DNA from: Variovorax sp. YR216
Lineage (GTDB): Bacteria; Pseudomonadota; Gammaproteobacteria; Burkholderiales; Burkholderiaceae_C
Assembly: GCF_900107745.1 (NCBI RefSeq)
Contig: NZ_FNRO01000003.1
Span: 248,001-312,000, forward strand
Length of the DNA stretch: 64,000 nucleotides
Reading direction: 5' to 3'
Shown one piece after another: positions 43,992 to 51,543 of the stretch. Position 1 is the first letter of the stretch. Every line of letters starts with the position of its first letter. The notes below the pieces were generated by a model. That model saw only the letters and a program-made list of their open reading frames with translations. It did no database searches and was not told where the DNA came from. Both the position numbers and the translations under genes were made by a program.

Positions 43992-44882
43992 TCAGAGGCG
44001 GATGCCGGCAAATTCCTGCTTCATCCATTCGACGAAGACGCGCGTGCGCGCCGGAAGCAACCTCGCGTGCGGATAGATCACGCTCACCGGCCGCGGCGGC
44101 GGCTCGAATTCCTCGAGGACGATCTCGAGGCGCTTCTGCGCCACCAGCGGCAGCACCTGGTAGGAGAAGAAGTTGCCGAAGCCCATGCCCGCCGCGCACG
44201 ATTCGACCGCCGGCGCGATATGGTTGAACTCCAGGTTGCCTTGCACTGCCACCGACAAGGGGCGTCCGCGGTCGCGGAAGCGCCAGGGGCCGACGGTGGT
44301 GGGATAGATGCGAACGCAGTTGGCGCGCATCAGCTCGCTCGGATGCCCCGGCCTGCCGTGACTGCGCAGGTACTCCGGGCTCGCGACCACCACGCGTCGG
44401 ATGCTGCCGAGCTGCTGCGCCACGAGGGACGAATCCTCCAGTGCGCTGATGCGAATGCCGACATCCACACCTTCTTCGAGCAGGTTCACCGGACGGTCGT
44501 GCAGGAGCACGCTGCAGCGCATCTTGTCGTAGCGCTGCAGGAATCGAACGATCGCCGGCGACACGTACATGTGACCGAAGAGCACCGGCGCGGTCACGGT
44601 GAGCCGTCCGGTGGGCTCGGCCGCATCGAGCCTGAGCGCGCGGTCGGCGGCATCCGCCGCGGCGAGCACCTCCCGAGCGCTCTGCAGGTAGCTGCGGCCC
44701 TCGGTCGTCAGCGAGATGCGCCGTGTTGTCCGGTGAAACAGCCGCACGCCCAGATGCGCCTCGAGTGCGGCGAGCGAGCGCACCACCGCTGGCAGCGAAC
44801 TGTCCAGCACATCGGCGGCCTTGGTCAGGCTCCCCTGGTCGGCGATCTGCACGAAGGTCTGCATGGCTTTGAGTCGGTCCAT
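43992..44882 (-). CDS. LysR-family transcriptional regulator
   Basis: Encodes 296 residues. The N-terminal helix-turn-helix ([62 protein letters not shown]) and the effector domain ([27 protein letters not shown]) are typical. It is divergent from the GST gene, with a perfect TTGTT-N11-AACAA LysR box between them, so it probably controls that gene and itself. Its stop is 5 bp from the NodI-like ATPase start, so the exporter may be co-transcribed. Confidence 0.92.
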   Translation of the reverse strand: MDRLKAMQTFVQIADQGSLTKAADVLDSSLPAVVRSLAALEAHLGVRLFHRTTRRISLTTEGRSYLQSAREVLAAADAADRALRLDAAEPTGRLTVTAPVLFGHMYVSPAIVRFLQRYDKMRCSVLLHDRPVNLLEEGVDVGIRISALEDSSLVAQQLGSIRRVVVASPEYLRSHGRPGHPSELMRANCVRIYPTTVGPWRFRDRGRPLSVAVQGNLEFNHIAPAVESCAAGMGFGNFFSYQVLPLVAQKRLEIVLEEFEPPPRPVSVIYPHARLLPARTRVFVEWMKQEFAGIRL

Positions 44883-44929
44883 TGGGCGATTAAACCGGAA
44901 ACCGGAGCAGTCAAGTGCAGTTCACACCA

Positions 44930-44950
44930 TTGTTTCCTGACGGGCAACAA
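44930..44950. promoter_or_regulatory. LysR-type operator box (TTGTT-N11-AACAA)
   Basis: TTGTT at 44930-44934 and AACAA at 44946-44950 form a perfect interrupted dyad with exactly 11 bp between the arms, the classical T-N11-A LysR box. It lies between the divergent LysR (start 44882) and GST (start 44991) genes, 41 bp ahead of the GST ATG. Confidence 0.65.
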
Positions 44951-44990
44951 ACAAGAATGGCCTTCATCACAGCCCGCCAGGAGAAATGAC

Positions 44991-45635
44991 ATGAGTGCAA
45001 AGCGTCCCGCCCAGCCGATCAAGGTCTACAGCGCATCCCTTTCCGGCCACGCGCATCGCGTGCGGCTTTTCCTTTCGCTGCTCGATCTGCCGTTCGAGGT
45101 CGTCGAGGTCGACATGCGCGCCGGCGCGCATCGCACGCCGGAGTTCCTGCACCGCAATGCCTTCGGCCAGGTGCCGGTCATCGAGGATGGCGAGGTGACC
45201 GTGGCCGATTCGAACGCGATCATGGTCTACCTCAACGAGCGCTATGCGGACGACCCGGGGCGCTGGTATCCGCGGGATCCGCTCGGTGCCGCGCAGGTGC
45301 AGCGCTGGCTGTCCGTCGCCGCCGGGCAACTCGCGAGTGGGCCGGCAACGGCGCGCGTCATCGTGCTGTTCGGCCTGCGCAAGGACCCGGCCGAGATCGT
45401 TGCGCGATCGCACGACCTGCTGCGCGTGATGAACGACGAACTCGCCATGCGCCCCTTCCTGGCCGGTGCGTCGCCGACGCTGGCCGATATCGCGAACTAC
45501 AGCTACGTGGCGCACGCGCCGGAAGGCAACGTGTCGCTCGCGGCGTATCCGCACGTGCGCGCATGGCTCGCGCGCATCGAAGCGCTGCCGGGCTTCGTGC
45601 CGATGGTCGCATCACGCATCGGGCTGGCGGCATGA
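44991..45635 (+). CDS. glutathione S-transferase family protein
   Basis: Encodes 214 residues, normal for cytosolic GSTs. The N-terminal thioredoxin-like domain has KVYSASLSGHAHRVRLFLSLLDLPFEVVEVDM, the cis-Pro motif GQVPVIEDGEVTVADSNAIMVYL (Glu/Asp-Ser glutathione contact) and the helical C-terminal domain ends with FLAGASPTLADIANYSYV. AGGAGAAATGAC precedes the ATG. It conjugates or transfers glutathione to electrophiles; substrate unknown. Its stop overlaps the next gene start (ATGA), so the two are co-translated under the LysR box upstream. Confidence 0.92.
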   Translation: MSAKRPAQPIKVYSASLSGHAHRVRLFLSLLDLPFEVVEVDMRAGAHRTPEFLHRNAFGQVPVIEDGEVTVADSNAIMVYLNERYADDPGRWYPRDPLGAAQVQRWLSVAAGQLASGPATARVIVLFGLRKDPAEIVARSHDLLRVMNDELAMRPFLAGASPTLADIANYSYVAHAPEGNVSLAAYPHVRAWLARIEALPGFVPMVASRIGLAA

Positions 45636-46615
45636 ACACCGGCCCCTGGCACGAGGGCGAACGTGCGCTGCAGGCTCGCGCGGGCGCTGCCGAAAAGCTC
45701 GCGGAGATCGGGCCGCGCATCATGCGCGACTTCATGCCGGACCAGCATCGGACCTTCTTCGCGCAATTGCCCTTCATGATCGCAGGGAGCCTCGACAGGG
45801 AAGGTCGGCCGTGGGCGAGCGTGCTCGCGGCGCCCCCGGGCTTCGCGCATTCGCCGGATGCACACCACCTGCGCATCGATGCCCTGGCGCCCCCGGACGA
45901 TCCGCTCTCCGGTGCATTGGTAGTCGGTGCGCCGATCGGATTGCTTGGCATCGAGCCGCATACGCGCCGGCGCAACCGCATGAACGGCATCGTCTCCGAG
46001 GCCGACGCGCGAGGCTTCGCGGTTGAGGTACGCCAGAGCTTCGGCAACTGCCCGAGGTACATCCAGGCGCGCGAGCCCGTGTACGTCGACGCGAGTCGCT
46101 CTGCGTTCGAAGCGCGCCGCATGGATCATCTCGACAAGGCCGCGCGGCACATCATCGGAAGCGCCGACACTTTCTTCATCGCGACCGCGCATCCATCGGT
46201 GGGCGATGGTGACGCATCTCACGGCATCGACGTATCGCATCGCGGCGGCCGGCCGGGCTTCGTGCGGGTGACCGGCGACGGCACGCTGACTGCCCCGGAT
46301 TTCAATGGCAATGCTTTTTTCAACACGCTCGGCAACATCGCGATGAATCCGCGCGCGGGCCTCCTCTTCATCGACTTCGAGACCGGCGATCTTCTGCATG
46401 TCGCGGTGAAGGCGGAAGTGCTGTGGGAGGGACGTGAGCTGGCCGCGTTCGAAGGGGCGGAGCGCCTGCTTCGCATGCAGGTCGTTTCAGTGCTGCATCG
46501 CCCGGCCGCGCTGCCGCTGCGCTGGGGGCGCGCGGTGCTGTCGCCGTTCCTCGCGGGCACCGGCAGTTGGGCCGGGGTGGCGCAGGTCAATGAAAGCGCG
46601 GGATCCGCGCATTGA
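45632..46615 (+). CDS. pyridoxamine 5'-phosphate oxidase-like FMN-binding split-barrel protein
   Basis: Encodes 327 residues. RTFFAQLPFMIAGSLDREGRPWASVLAAPPGFAHSPD and GTLTAPDFNGNAFFNTLGNIAMNPRAGLLFIDFETGDLLHV are split-barrel flavoprotein segments seen in PNPOx-like proteins. Longer relatives carry C-terminal ferredoxin-reductase and 2Fe-2S domains, which are absent here. The start overlaps the GST stop by 4 bp. The 3' end overlaps the convergent P450 gene by 29 bp. Reaction unknown; pairing with a GST suggests redox handling of xenobiotics or nitro/quinone compounds, an inference. Confidence 0.82.
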   Translation: MNTGPWHEGERALQARAGAAEKLAEIGPRIMRDFMPDQHRTFFAQLPFMIAGSLDREGRPWASVLAAPPGFAHSPDAHHLRIDALAPPDDPLSGALVVGAPIGLLGIEPHTRRRNRMNGIVSEADARGFAVEVRQSFGNCPRYIQAREPVYVDASRSAFEARRMDHLDKAARHIIGSADTFFIATAHPSVGDGDASHGIDVSHRGGRPGFVRVTGDGTLTAPDFNGNAFFNTLGNIAMNPRAGLLFIDFETGDLLHVAVKAEVLWEGRELAAFEGAERLLRMQVVSVLHRPAALPLRWGRAVLSPFLAGTGSWAGVAQVNESAGSAH

Positions 46616-47738
46616 CCGACGGCTGGTAGTCCCAGCCGCGCGCGAGCAGCGATTCGGTGCCGAGGCCGCTTGACAGCAGAGCCTGCAGCCCCGCAGCCGC
46701 AATCGTGAAGGCGAGCGCCTGACCGGGACAGGCATGCGGGCCGTAGCCGAAGCCGAGCGTCTGTCGATGGGTCCGCATCAGCTCGAAGGTCGCTGGCGCC
46801 GGGTTGAGAGCGGGATCGCGGTTCGCCGCGGCGAGTACGAGCAAGACCGCGTCGCCAGGTGCAAGCACGGTGCCATCGACGATGGTGGACCGCGCGACGA
46901 AGCGGCGTGTGTTCTGCACCGAGGGATCGTGCCGTGCGACTTCTTCGACCAGCGCGGGCAGCAGGTCCCACCGGGAGGCGAGTTTGCGGCGGAGGTCCGG
47001 CTCGCGCGCCAGGGCCGCGAGGCTGTTGCCCAGAAGGCCGGCCGTCGCCTCGCAGGTCTGGAACAGCAGTCCGACGAGATTGGCGCGCAGGGTGCGCGAG
47101 CGAGGCGCCGATGCCTCTGCCTGTACGGCCGCGAGCAGGCTGCCGTGCGGCGCAGCGCGCGCATTCGCGAGCCGCTCGAATCGAGCCATCAACGCGGCGG
47201 CAGCGCTGCTCGCGGCGTCCAGTTGCGCGGGCGTCGATAGCGGCGAGAGGCACGCGACGAAATCACGCATCCAGTTGGACAGGGCCGGGAGCTCGTCGTC
47301 CGCGAAACCCAGCAGGTGCGCCACGGCACCTACCGGATACGACAGGCAGAAGTCGGGCAGCGGCGCGTCGGGCACCTGCGCCGCAATGCGCAGCGCGGCC
47401 TCGTGCGCCGATACGAGGTCCAGTCCGGCCAATGCGCGCTGCAGGACAGGCTTGTGCGTCGCGTGCGCGTCGCCTTCGTTCATCCGCACCAACTGTCCGA
47501 ACACTTCACCGGCGGGCGTTCCGGCGATGGCCGGCGGCACGGGCTCGGCGACAGGGCGCACCCGCAGCGCATCGTTCGTCAGCAGGTCGCGCACCACGTC
47601 CGCACGGCTTGCGACCCAGAGCCGAAGTCGTTCGTCGCGGACCAGTGCCGGCCCGCTTCGCAGGGCCGCGTACCAGGGATAGGGATTCGGATGCGTGACT
47701 GCCGCGATGGCGTCGCTGGGTGGCGAAGTAGGTGTCAT
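46587..47738 (-). CDS. cytochrome P450
   Basis: Encodes 383 residues, soluble bacterial P450 size. The heme-binding loop LGFGYGPHACPGQALA places the Cys ligand at residue 337; the K-helix ExxR motif is in LVEEVARHDPSVQNTRR. The I-helix reads FQTCEATAGLL, so the acidic residue is kept but Ala replaces the Thr that usually follows it. It needs an external ferredoxin and reductase, which are not nearby. It is divergent from an ArsR regulator with 51 bp between starts, a likely regulatory pair. Substrate unknown. Confidence 0.92.
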   Translation of the reverse strand: MTPTSPPSDAIAAVTHPNPYPWYAALRSGPALVRDERLRLWVASRADVVRDLLTNDALRVRPVAEPVPPAIAGTPAGEVFGQLVRMNEGDAHATHKPVLQRALAGLDLVSAHEAALRIAAQVPDAPLPDFCLSYPVGAVAHLLGFADDELPALSNWMRDFVACLSPLSTPAQLDAASSAAAALMARFERLANARAAPHGSLLAAVQAEASAPRSRTLRANLVGLLFQTCEATAGLLGNSLAALAREPDLRRKLASRWDLLPALVEEVARHDPSVQNTRRFVARSTIVDGTVLAPGDAVLLVLAAANRDPALNPAPATFELMRTHRQTLGFGYGPHACPGQALAFTIAAAGLQALLSSGLGTESLLARGWDYQPSVNARIPRFH

Positions 47739-47744
47739 GGCGCG

Positions 47745-47772
47745 AGTGTGGACTTTCTCTTGCGAACACACT
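47745..47772. promoter_or_regulatory. candidate operator between P450 and ArsR genes
   Basis: AGTGTG (47745-47750) and CACACT (47767-47772) form an inverted repeat with 16 bp between the arms, filling most of the 51 bp between the divergent starts at 47738 and 47790. Binding by the ArsR protein is an inference. Confidence 0.35.
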
Positions 47773-47789
47773 TCGCTTACGATCGAAAT

Positions 47790-48476
47790 ATGGATGCAAA
47801 CGCCGACACTGATCTGGCGCGCCTGGCCGGGGCCATTGCCGAGCCGGCGCGTGCCCGCATGCTGTGCTGCCTGATGGATGGCCACGCGCGCACCGCCACG
47901 GAGCTCGCCACCGTCGCCGACGTTGCGGCATCGACCGCCAGCGCGCATCTTTCGCGCCTCAAGGCACAGCGCCTCGTCGAGTCTGTCGCCCAGGGCAAGC
48001 ACCGCTACTTCCGCCTCGCGAGCGGCCAGGTGGCGAAGGCGCTCGAAAGCCTGCTCGTCCTCGCGGGCACGCCGCGCGGCGAGTTCCGGCCGACCACGCC
48101 GAGCCGCCTGCGCAGCGCGCGCACCTGCTATGACCACATGGCCGGCGCCGCCGGCGTTGCCTTGCACGATCGCCTGCATGCACAAGGCTGGCTGCAAGGC
48201 GCGTCGGACGACGGCGACTACACGTTGACGCCCGAAGGAGCCATTGCGCTCGAAACCCTCGGCATCGACATCGACGTCTTGCGCACCTCCCGCCGCCGCT
48301 TCGCCTGCGCCTGCCTCGACTGGAGCGAAAGGCGCCCGCACCTCGGCGGCGCGCTGGGTGCCGCATGGCTGCAGCCGGCGCTGCACCGCGATTGGGTCCG
48401 CCAGGACCTCGACGACCGGGCCCTCGCGGTCACCGCCAAAGCGCAGCGAGAGCTTCCCGAACTCTTCGGCGTTTGA
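47790..48476 (+). CDS. ArsR-family winged-helix transcriptional regulator
   Basis: Encodes 228 residues, about twice the size of minimal ArsR proteins. Residues 1-95 are the winged helix (LARLAGAIAEPARARMLCCLMDGHARTATELATVADVAASTASAHLSRLKAQRLVESVAQGKHRYFRLAS). The C-terminal 120 residues contain RSARTCYDHMAGAAGVALHDRL and FACACLDWSERRPHLGGALGAAW, an arrangement found in larger regulators of this family, with several Cys (CAC motif) that could bind metal or a ligand. Divergent from the P450 gene, its probable target. Confidence 0.88.
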   Translation: MDANADTDLARLAGAIAEPARARMLCCLMDGHARTATELATVADVAASTASAHLSRLKAQRLVESVAQGKHRYFRLASGQVAKALESLLVLAGTPRGEFRPTTPSRLRSARTCYDHMAGAAGVALHDRLHAQGWLQGASDDGDYTLTPEGAIALETLGIDIDVLRTSRRRFACACLDWSERRPHLGGALGAAWLQPALHRDWVRQDLDDRALAVTAKAQRELPELFGV

Positions 48477-48487
48477 CTGGCAATGCC

Positions 48488-48580
48488 AGGAACCCCGCGG
48501 AACCGGCTTTGCCGGGCCGCTGGGGTTGCCCCCCGGAGGGGGGTGCCCGAGCCACACGAAGTGGGCGAGGCTGGGGGGAA
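48488..48580 (-). repeat. dispersed intergenic repeat, full copy B
   Basis: Outer stem AACCCCGCGG (48491-48500) pairs with CCGC-T-GGGGTT (48517-48527, one bulged T) around CCGGC-TTT-GCCGG; next CCCCCC-GGA-GGGGGG (48529-48543); then CACACGAAGTG and AGGCTGGGGGG. It fills the convergent gap between the ArsR stop (48476) and the AMP nucleosidase stop (48582). Relative to copy A, two base pairs in the outer stem change on both sides. Confidence 0.85.
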
Positions 48581-48581
48581 T

Positions 48582-50099
48582 CTACTGAAACGCGACTTCC
48601 GCAAAACTCCGCAGCTTGCGGCTGTGCAGGCGGCTCGACCCTTCCTTGCGCAGGACATCGATCGCCGCCATGCCGATGCGCAGATGCTGCTCCACGCGCT
48701 CGCGATAGAACTGATTTGCCATGCCCGGCAGCTTGATCTCGCCGTGCAGCGGTTTGTCGCTCACGCACAGCAGCGTGCCGTAGGGCACGCGGAACCGGAA
48801 ACCGTTGGCCGCGATGGTGGCGCTTTCCATGTCGAGCGCCACCGCACGGCTCTGGCTGAAGCGGCGCTGCGGCTGGTTGCCGGGCAGCAGTTCCCAGTTG
48901 CGGTTGTCGGTGCTGGCGACCGTGCCGGTGCGCATGATCTTCTTGAGCTCCGTGCCCTGCATGCCCGTGACGTCCGCCACCGCCTTCTCGAGCGCGAGCT
49001 GGATTTCCGACAGTGCGGGGATCGGCACCCACAGCGGCAGTTCCTCGTCGAGCACATGGTCCTCGCGCACGTAGGCGTGCGCCAGCACGTAGTCGCCGAG
49101 CTGCTGCCCCTGCCGCAGTCCGGCGCAGTGGCCGAGCATCATCCAGGCGTGCGGGCGCAGCACCGCGACGTGGTCGGTGATGGTTTTCGCGTTGGCCGGC
49201 CCGACGCCGATGTTGACCATCGTGATGCCGGTGCAGTCCTCACGCACGAGGTGGTAGCCGGGCATTTGCGGCAGGCGCGCGGGTGGGGTGCCTTGCGTGC
49301 CGTCGAGCAGGCTGCCGTACAGATCGCTCGCGGCGGCAGGGAGCCCCCTTCGCCGCGTGATCACGTTGCCGGGCTCGATGAAGGCGATGTATTCGCTGTT
49401 CTCGTCCGCCATGGCCTCGTGGCCGAGCCGCACGAACTCGTCGATGTAGAACTGGTAGTTGGTGAACAGCACGAAGTTCTGGAACCACTCCGGCGCCGTG
49501 CCGCTGTAGTGGCGCAGGCGGTGCAGCGAGTAGTCGACCCGCGCGGCCGTGAAGAGCGACAGCGGCTGCGCCTCGCCCGGCTTGGCCTCGAAGGTGCCGT
49601 TGGCGATGCCGTCGTCCATCGCGCCGAGGTCCGGCAGGTCGAAGACGTCGCGCATGAGGGCGCGGCGCTCGGCGCTCATCGTGCCTTCGATGTGGTCGTT
49701 CTCGGCGAAGGAGAAGTGGATCGGGATCGGCTGCGTGCTGGTGCCGATCTCGAGTTCGACCTGGTGGTTTTCGAGCAGCAGCCGGAACTGCTCGCGATAG
49801 TAGCGCTGGAACAGATCCGGGCGGGTGAGCGTCGTCTCGAAGCGGCCCGGACCCGACACGAACCCGTAGCTCAGCCCCGCGTTGGCCGCCGGGGTCTGCC
49901 GCGACACAGTGTGCGTGTGCACGCGCACGAAGGGGTAGCAGGCCCGCACGCGGCCGGGCAGGCTCTCGCCGGCAACGAAGCGTTGCATCGCGTCACGCAG
50001 ATGCTGCAAACCGCCGGCATAGATGAGGCGGACCTGTTCGAGGGCGGCGTCCGGGTCGGTGAAGCGGGCGGGCGCAATGAAGGCGGGCATGAAGGGCAT
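48582..50099 (-). CDS. amn: AMP nucleosidase
   Basis: Encodes 505 residues, near the E. coli Amn length (484). The N-terminal Amn-specific domain (PARFTDPDAALEQVRLIYAGGLQHLRDAMQRF, SYGFVSGPGRFETTLTRPDLFQRYYREQFRLLLEN) is followed by a nucleoside phosphorylase-like catalytic domain (GITMVNIGVGPANAKTITDHVAVLRPHAWMMLGHCAGLR, AVALDMESATIAANGFRFRVPYG). It hydrolyses AMP to adenine and ribose-5-phosphate in purine salvage. Start at 50099, with 50090 as an in-frame alternative. Confidence 0.94.
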   Translation of the reverse strand: MPFMPAFIAPARFTDPDAALEQVRLIYAGGLQHLRDAMQRFVAGESLPGRVRACYPFVRVHTHTVSRQTPAANAGLSYGFVSGPGRFETTLTRPDLFQRYYREQFRLLLENHQVELEIGTSTQPIPIHFSFAENDHIEGTMSAERRALMRDVFDLPDLGAMDDGIANGTFEAKPGEAQPLSLFTAARVDYSLHRLRHYSGTAPEWFQNFVLFTNYQFYIDEFVRLGHEAMADENSEYIAFIEPGNVITRRRGLPAAASDLYGSLLDGTQGTPPARLPQMPGYHLVREDCTGITMVNIGVGPANAKTITDHVAVLRPHAWMMLGHCAGLRQGQQLGDYVLAHAYVREDHVLDEELPLWVPIPALSEIQLALEKAVADVTGMQGTELKKIMRTGTVASTDNRNWELLPGNQPQRRFSQSRAVALDMESATIAANGFRFRVPYGTLLCVSDKPLHGEIKLPGMANQFYRERVEQHLRIGMAAIDVLRKEGSSRLHSRKLRSFAEVAFQ

Positions 50100-50128
50100 C
50101 GCTGCATTGTGCAGCCAGCCGATGACAG

Positions 50129-51484
50129 TCAGCCGGGCATGGGCTCCCGCATGGTGACGAATTCCTCCGCCACCGTGGGATGGATGCCGATCGTGCTGTC
50201 GAACATCGCCTTGGTGGCGCCGGCGCGCATCGCGACCGCGAAGCCCTGCACCACCTCGCCGGCCTCGGGGCCGACCATGTGCAGGCCGACCACGCGGTCG
50301 CTCGCGGTGTCGACGACCAGCTTCATGAAGGTGCGCTCCTTGCGGCCCGAGATGGTGTGCCGCAGCGCGCGGAATTCGCTGGAAAAGATCGTGACCTCGC
50401 CGAACTTCATGCGCGCGCCGGCTTCGGTGTAGCCGCAGGTGCCGACGTTGGGGTGCGTGAACACGGCGGTCGGCGTGAACTCGTAGTCGAGCCGCCGCTT
50501 GCCCTGGCCGAAGAGCGTGTCGACCACCACCATGGCCTCGGCCAGCGCCACCGGCGTGAGCTGCTGCCGGGTGGATACATCGCCGACCGCGAAGATCGAA
50601 GGCACCGAGGTGCGGTAGTGCGCGTCGACGACCACGCTGCCGCGCCCGTCGAGCTCCACGCCCGCGGCTTCGAGGCCCAGGCCCTGCGTGTTCGGAACGC
50701 GGCCGGTCGCGAACAGGATGGCGTCCGCTTCCACGCGCTGGCCGCGCGAGAGCAGGGCGCACAGGCCGCTGCCCGTGCGATTGACCATCGTCACTTCGCT
50801 GTTGAAGTGGATGTCGATGCCGGCGTGCACCATCTCCCGCCCCAGAAAACCGCGCACGTCCTCGTCGAAGCCGTTGAGCAGGTGAGCGCCACGCTGCACC
50901 TGCGTGACCTTGGCGCCGAGGCCGTTGAAGATCGAGGCGAACTCGCAGGCGATGTAGCCGCCGCCGACGACGAGGAGTCGCTTCGGGAAGGGGTCGAGGT
51001 CGAACATCGCGTCGGACACAAGCACGTGTTCGCGCCCCGGCAGATCGGGCACGAACGGCATGCCGCCGGTCGCGATCAGCACATGCTTCGCGGTGTATCG
51101 CTTGTCACCCGCCTGCACCGTGTGTGCGTCCGCGAGCTGTGCCCAGGCGGGGATCAGCGCCACGCCCGCGCCCTCGAGCAGGCTGCGATAGACGCCGTTG
51201 AGCCGCCGGATCTCTTGCGCGCGATTGGACTTCAGGCGGGCCCAGTCGAAGCGCGTTTCGCCCACGTGCCAGCCGTAGCCTGGCGCTTCCTCGAAGGATT
51301 CGGCATAGCCCGCGGCGTAGCTGTAGAGCTTCTTGGGAATGCAGCCGACGTTGACGCAGGTGCCGCCGAGTTCGGCGCATTCGGCCAGCGCCACGCGGGC
51401 GCCGCGCTGGGCGGCCATGCGTGCTGCGCGCACGCCGCCGCTTCCGCCACCGATCACGAAAAGGTCGAAGTCGAAGGTGCGCAT
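50129..51484 (-). CDS. gor: glutathione-disulfide reductase
   Basis: Encodes 451 residues, normal for Gor. FAD-binding GGGSGG is at residues 12-17, the redox pair Cys43/Cys48 in GGTCVNVGCIPKK, an NAD(P)-binding LLVVGGGYIACEFASIFNGLG, FAVGDVSTRQQLTPVALAEA for the FAD ribityl contact, and the C-terminal dimer motif GIHPTVAEEFVT with the active-site His-x4-Glu pair. It reduces GSSG with NADPH in the cytoplasm. It ends 30 bp ahead of the amn start on the same strand. Confidence 0.95.
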   Translation of the reverse strand: MRTFDFDLFVIGGGSGGVRAARMAAQRGARVALAECAELGGTCVNVGCIPKKLYSYAAGYAESFEEAPGYGWHVGETRFDWARLKSNRAQEIRRLNGVYRSLLEGAGVALIPAWAQLADAHTVQAGDKRYTAKHVLIATGGMPFVPDLPGREHVLVSDAMFDLDPFPKRLLVVGGGYIACEFASIFNGLGAKVTQVQRGAHLLNGFDEDVRGFLGREMVHAGIDIHFNSEVTMVNRTGSGLCALLSRGQRVEADAILFATGRVPNTQGLGLEAAGVELDGRGSVVVDAHYRTSVPSIFAVGDVSTRQQLTPVALAEAMVVVDTLFGQGKRRLDYEFTPTAVFTHPNVGTCGYTEAGARMKFGEVTIFSSEFRALRHTISGRKERTFMKLVVDTASDRVVGLHMVGPEAGEVVQGFAVAMRAGATKAMFDSTIGIHPTVAEEFVTMREPMPG

Positions 51485-51543
51485 CGGGAACTCCTTGTTG
51501 GCGGGACTTTAGCCCGCCGCCGGGAGAACCGATGCGCCGGGCC

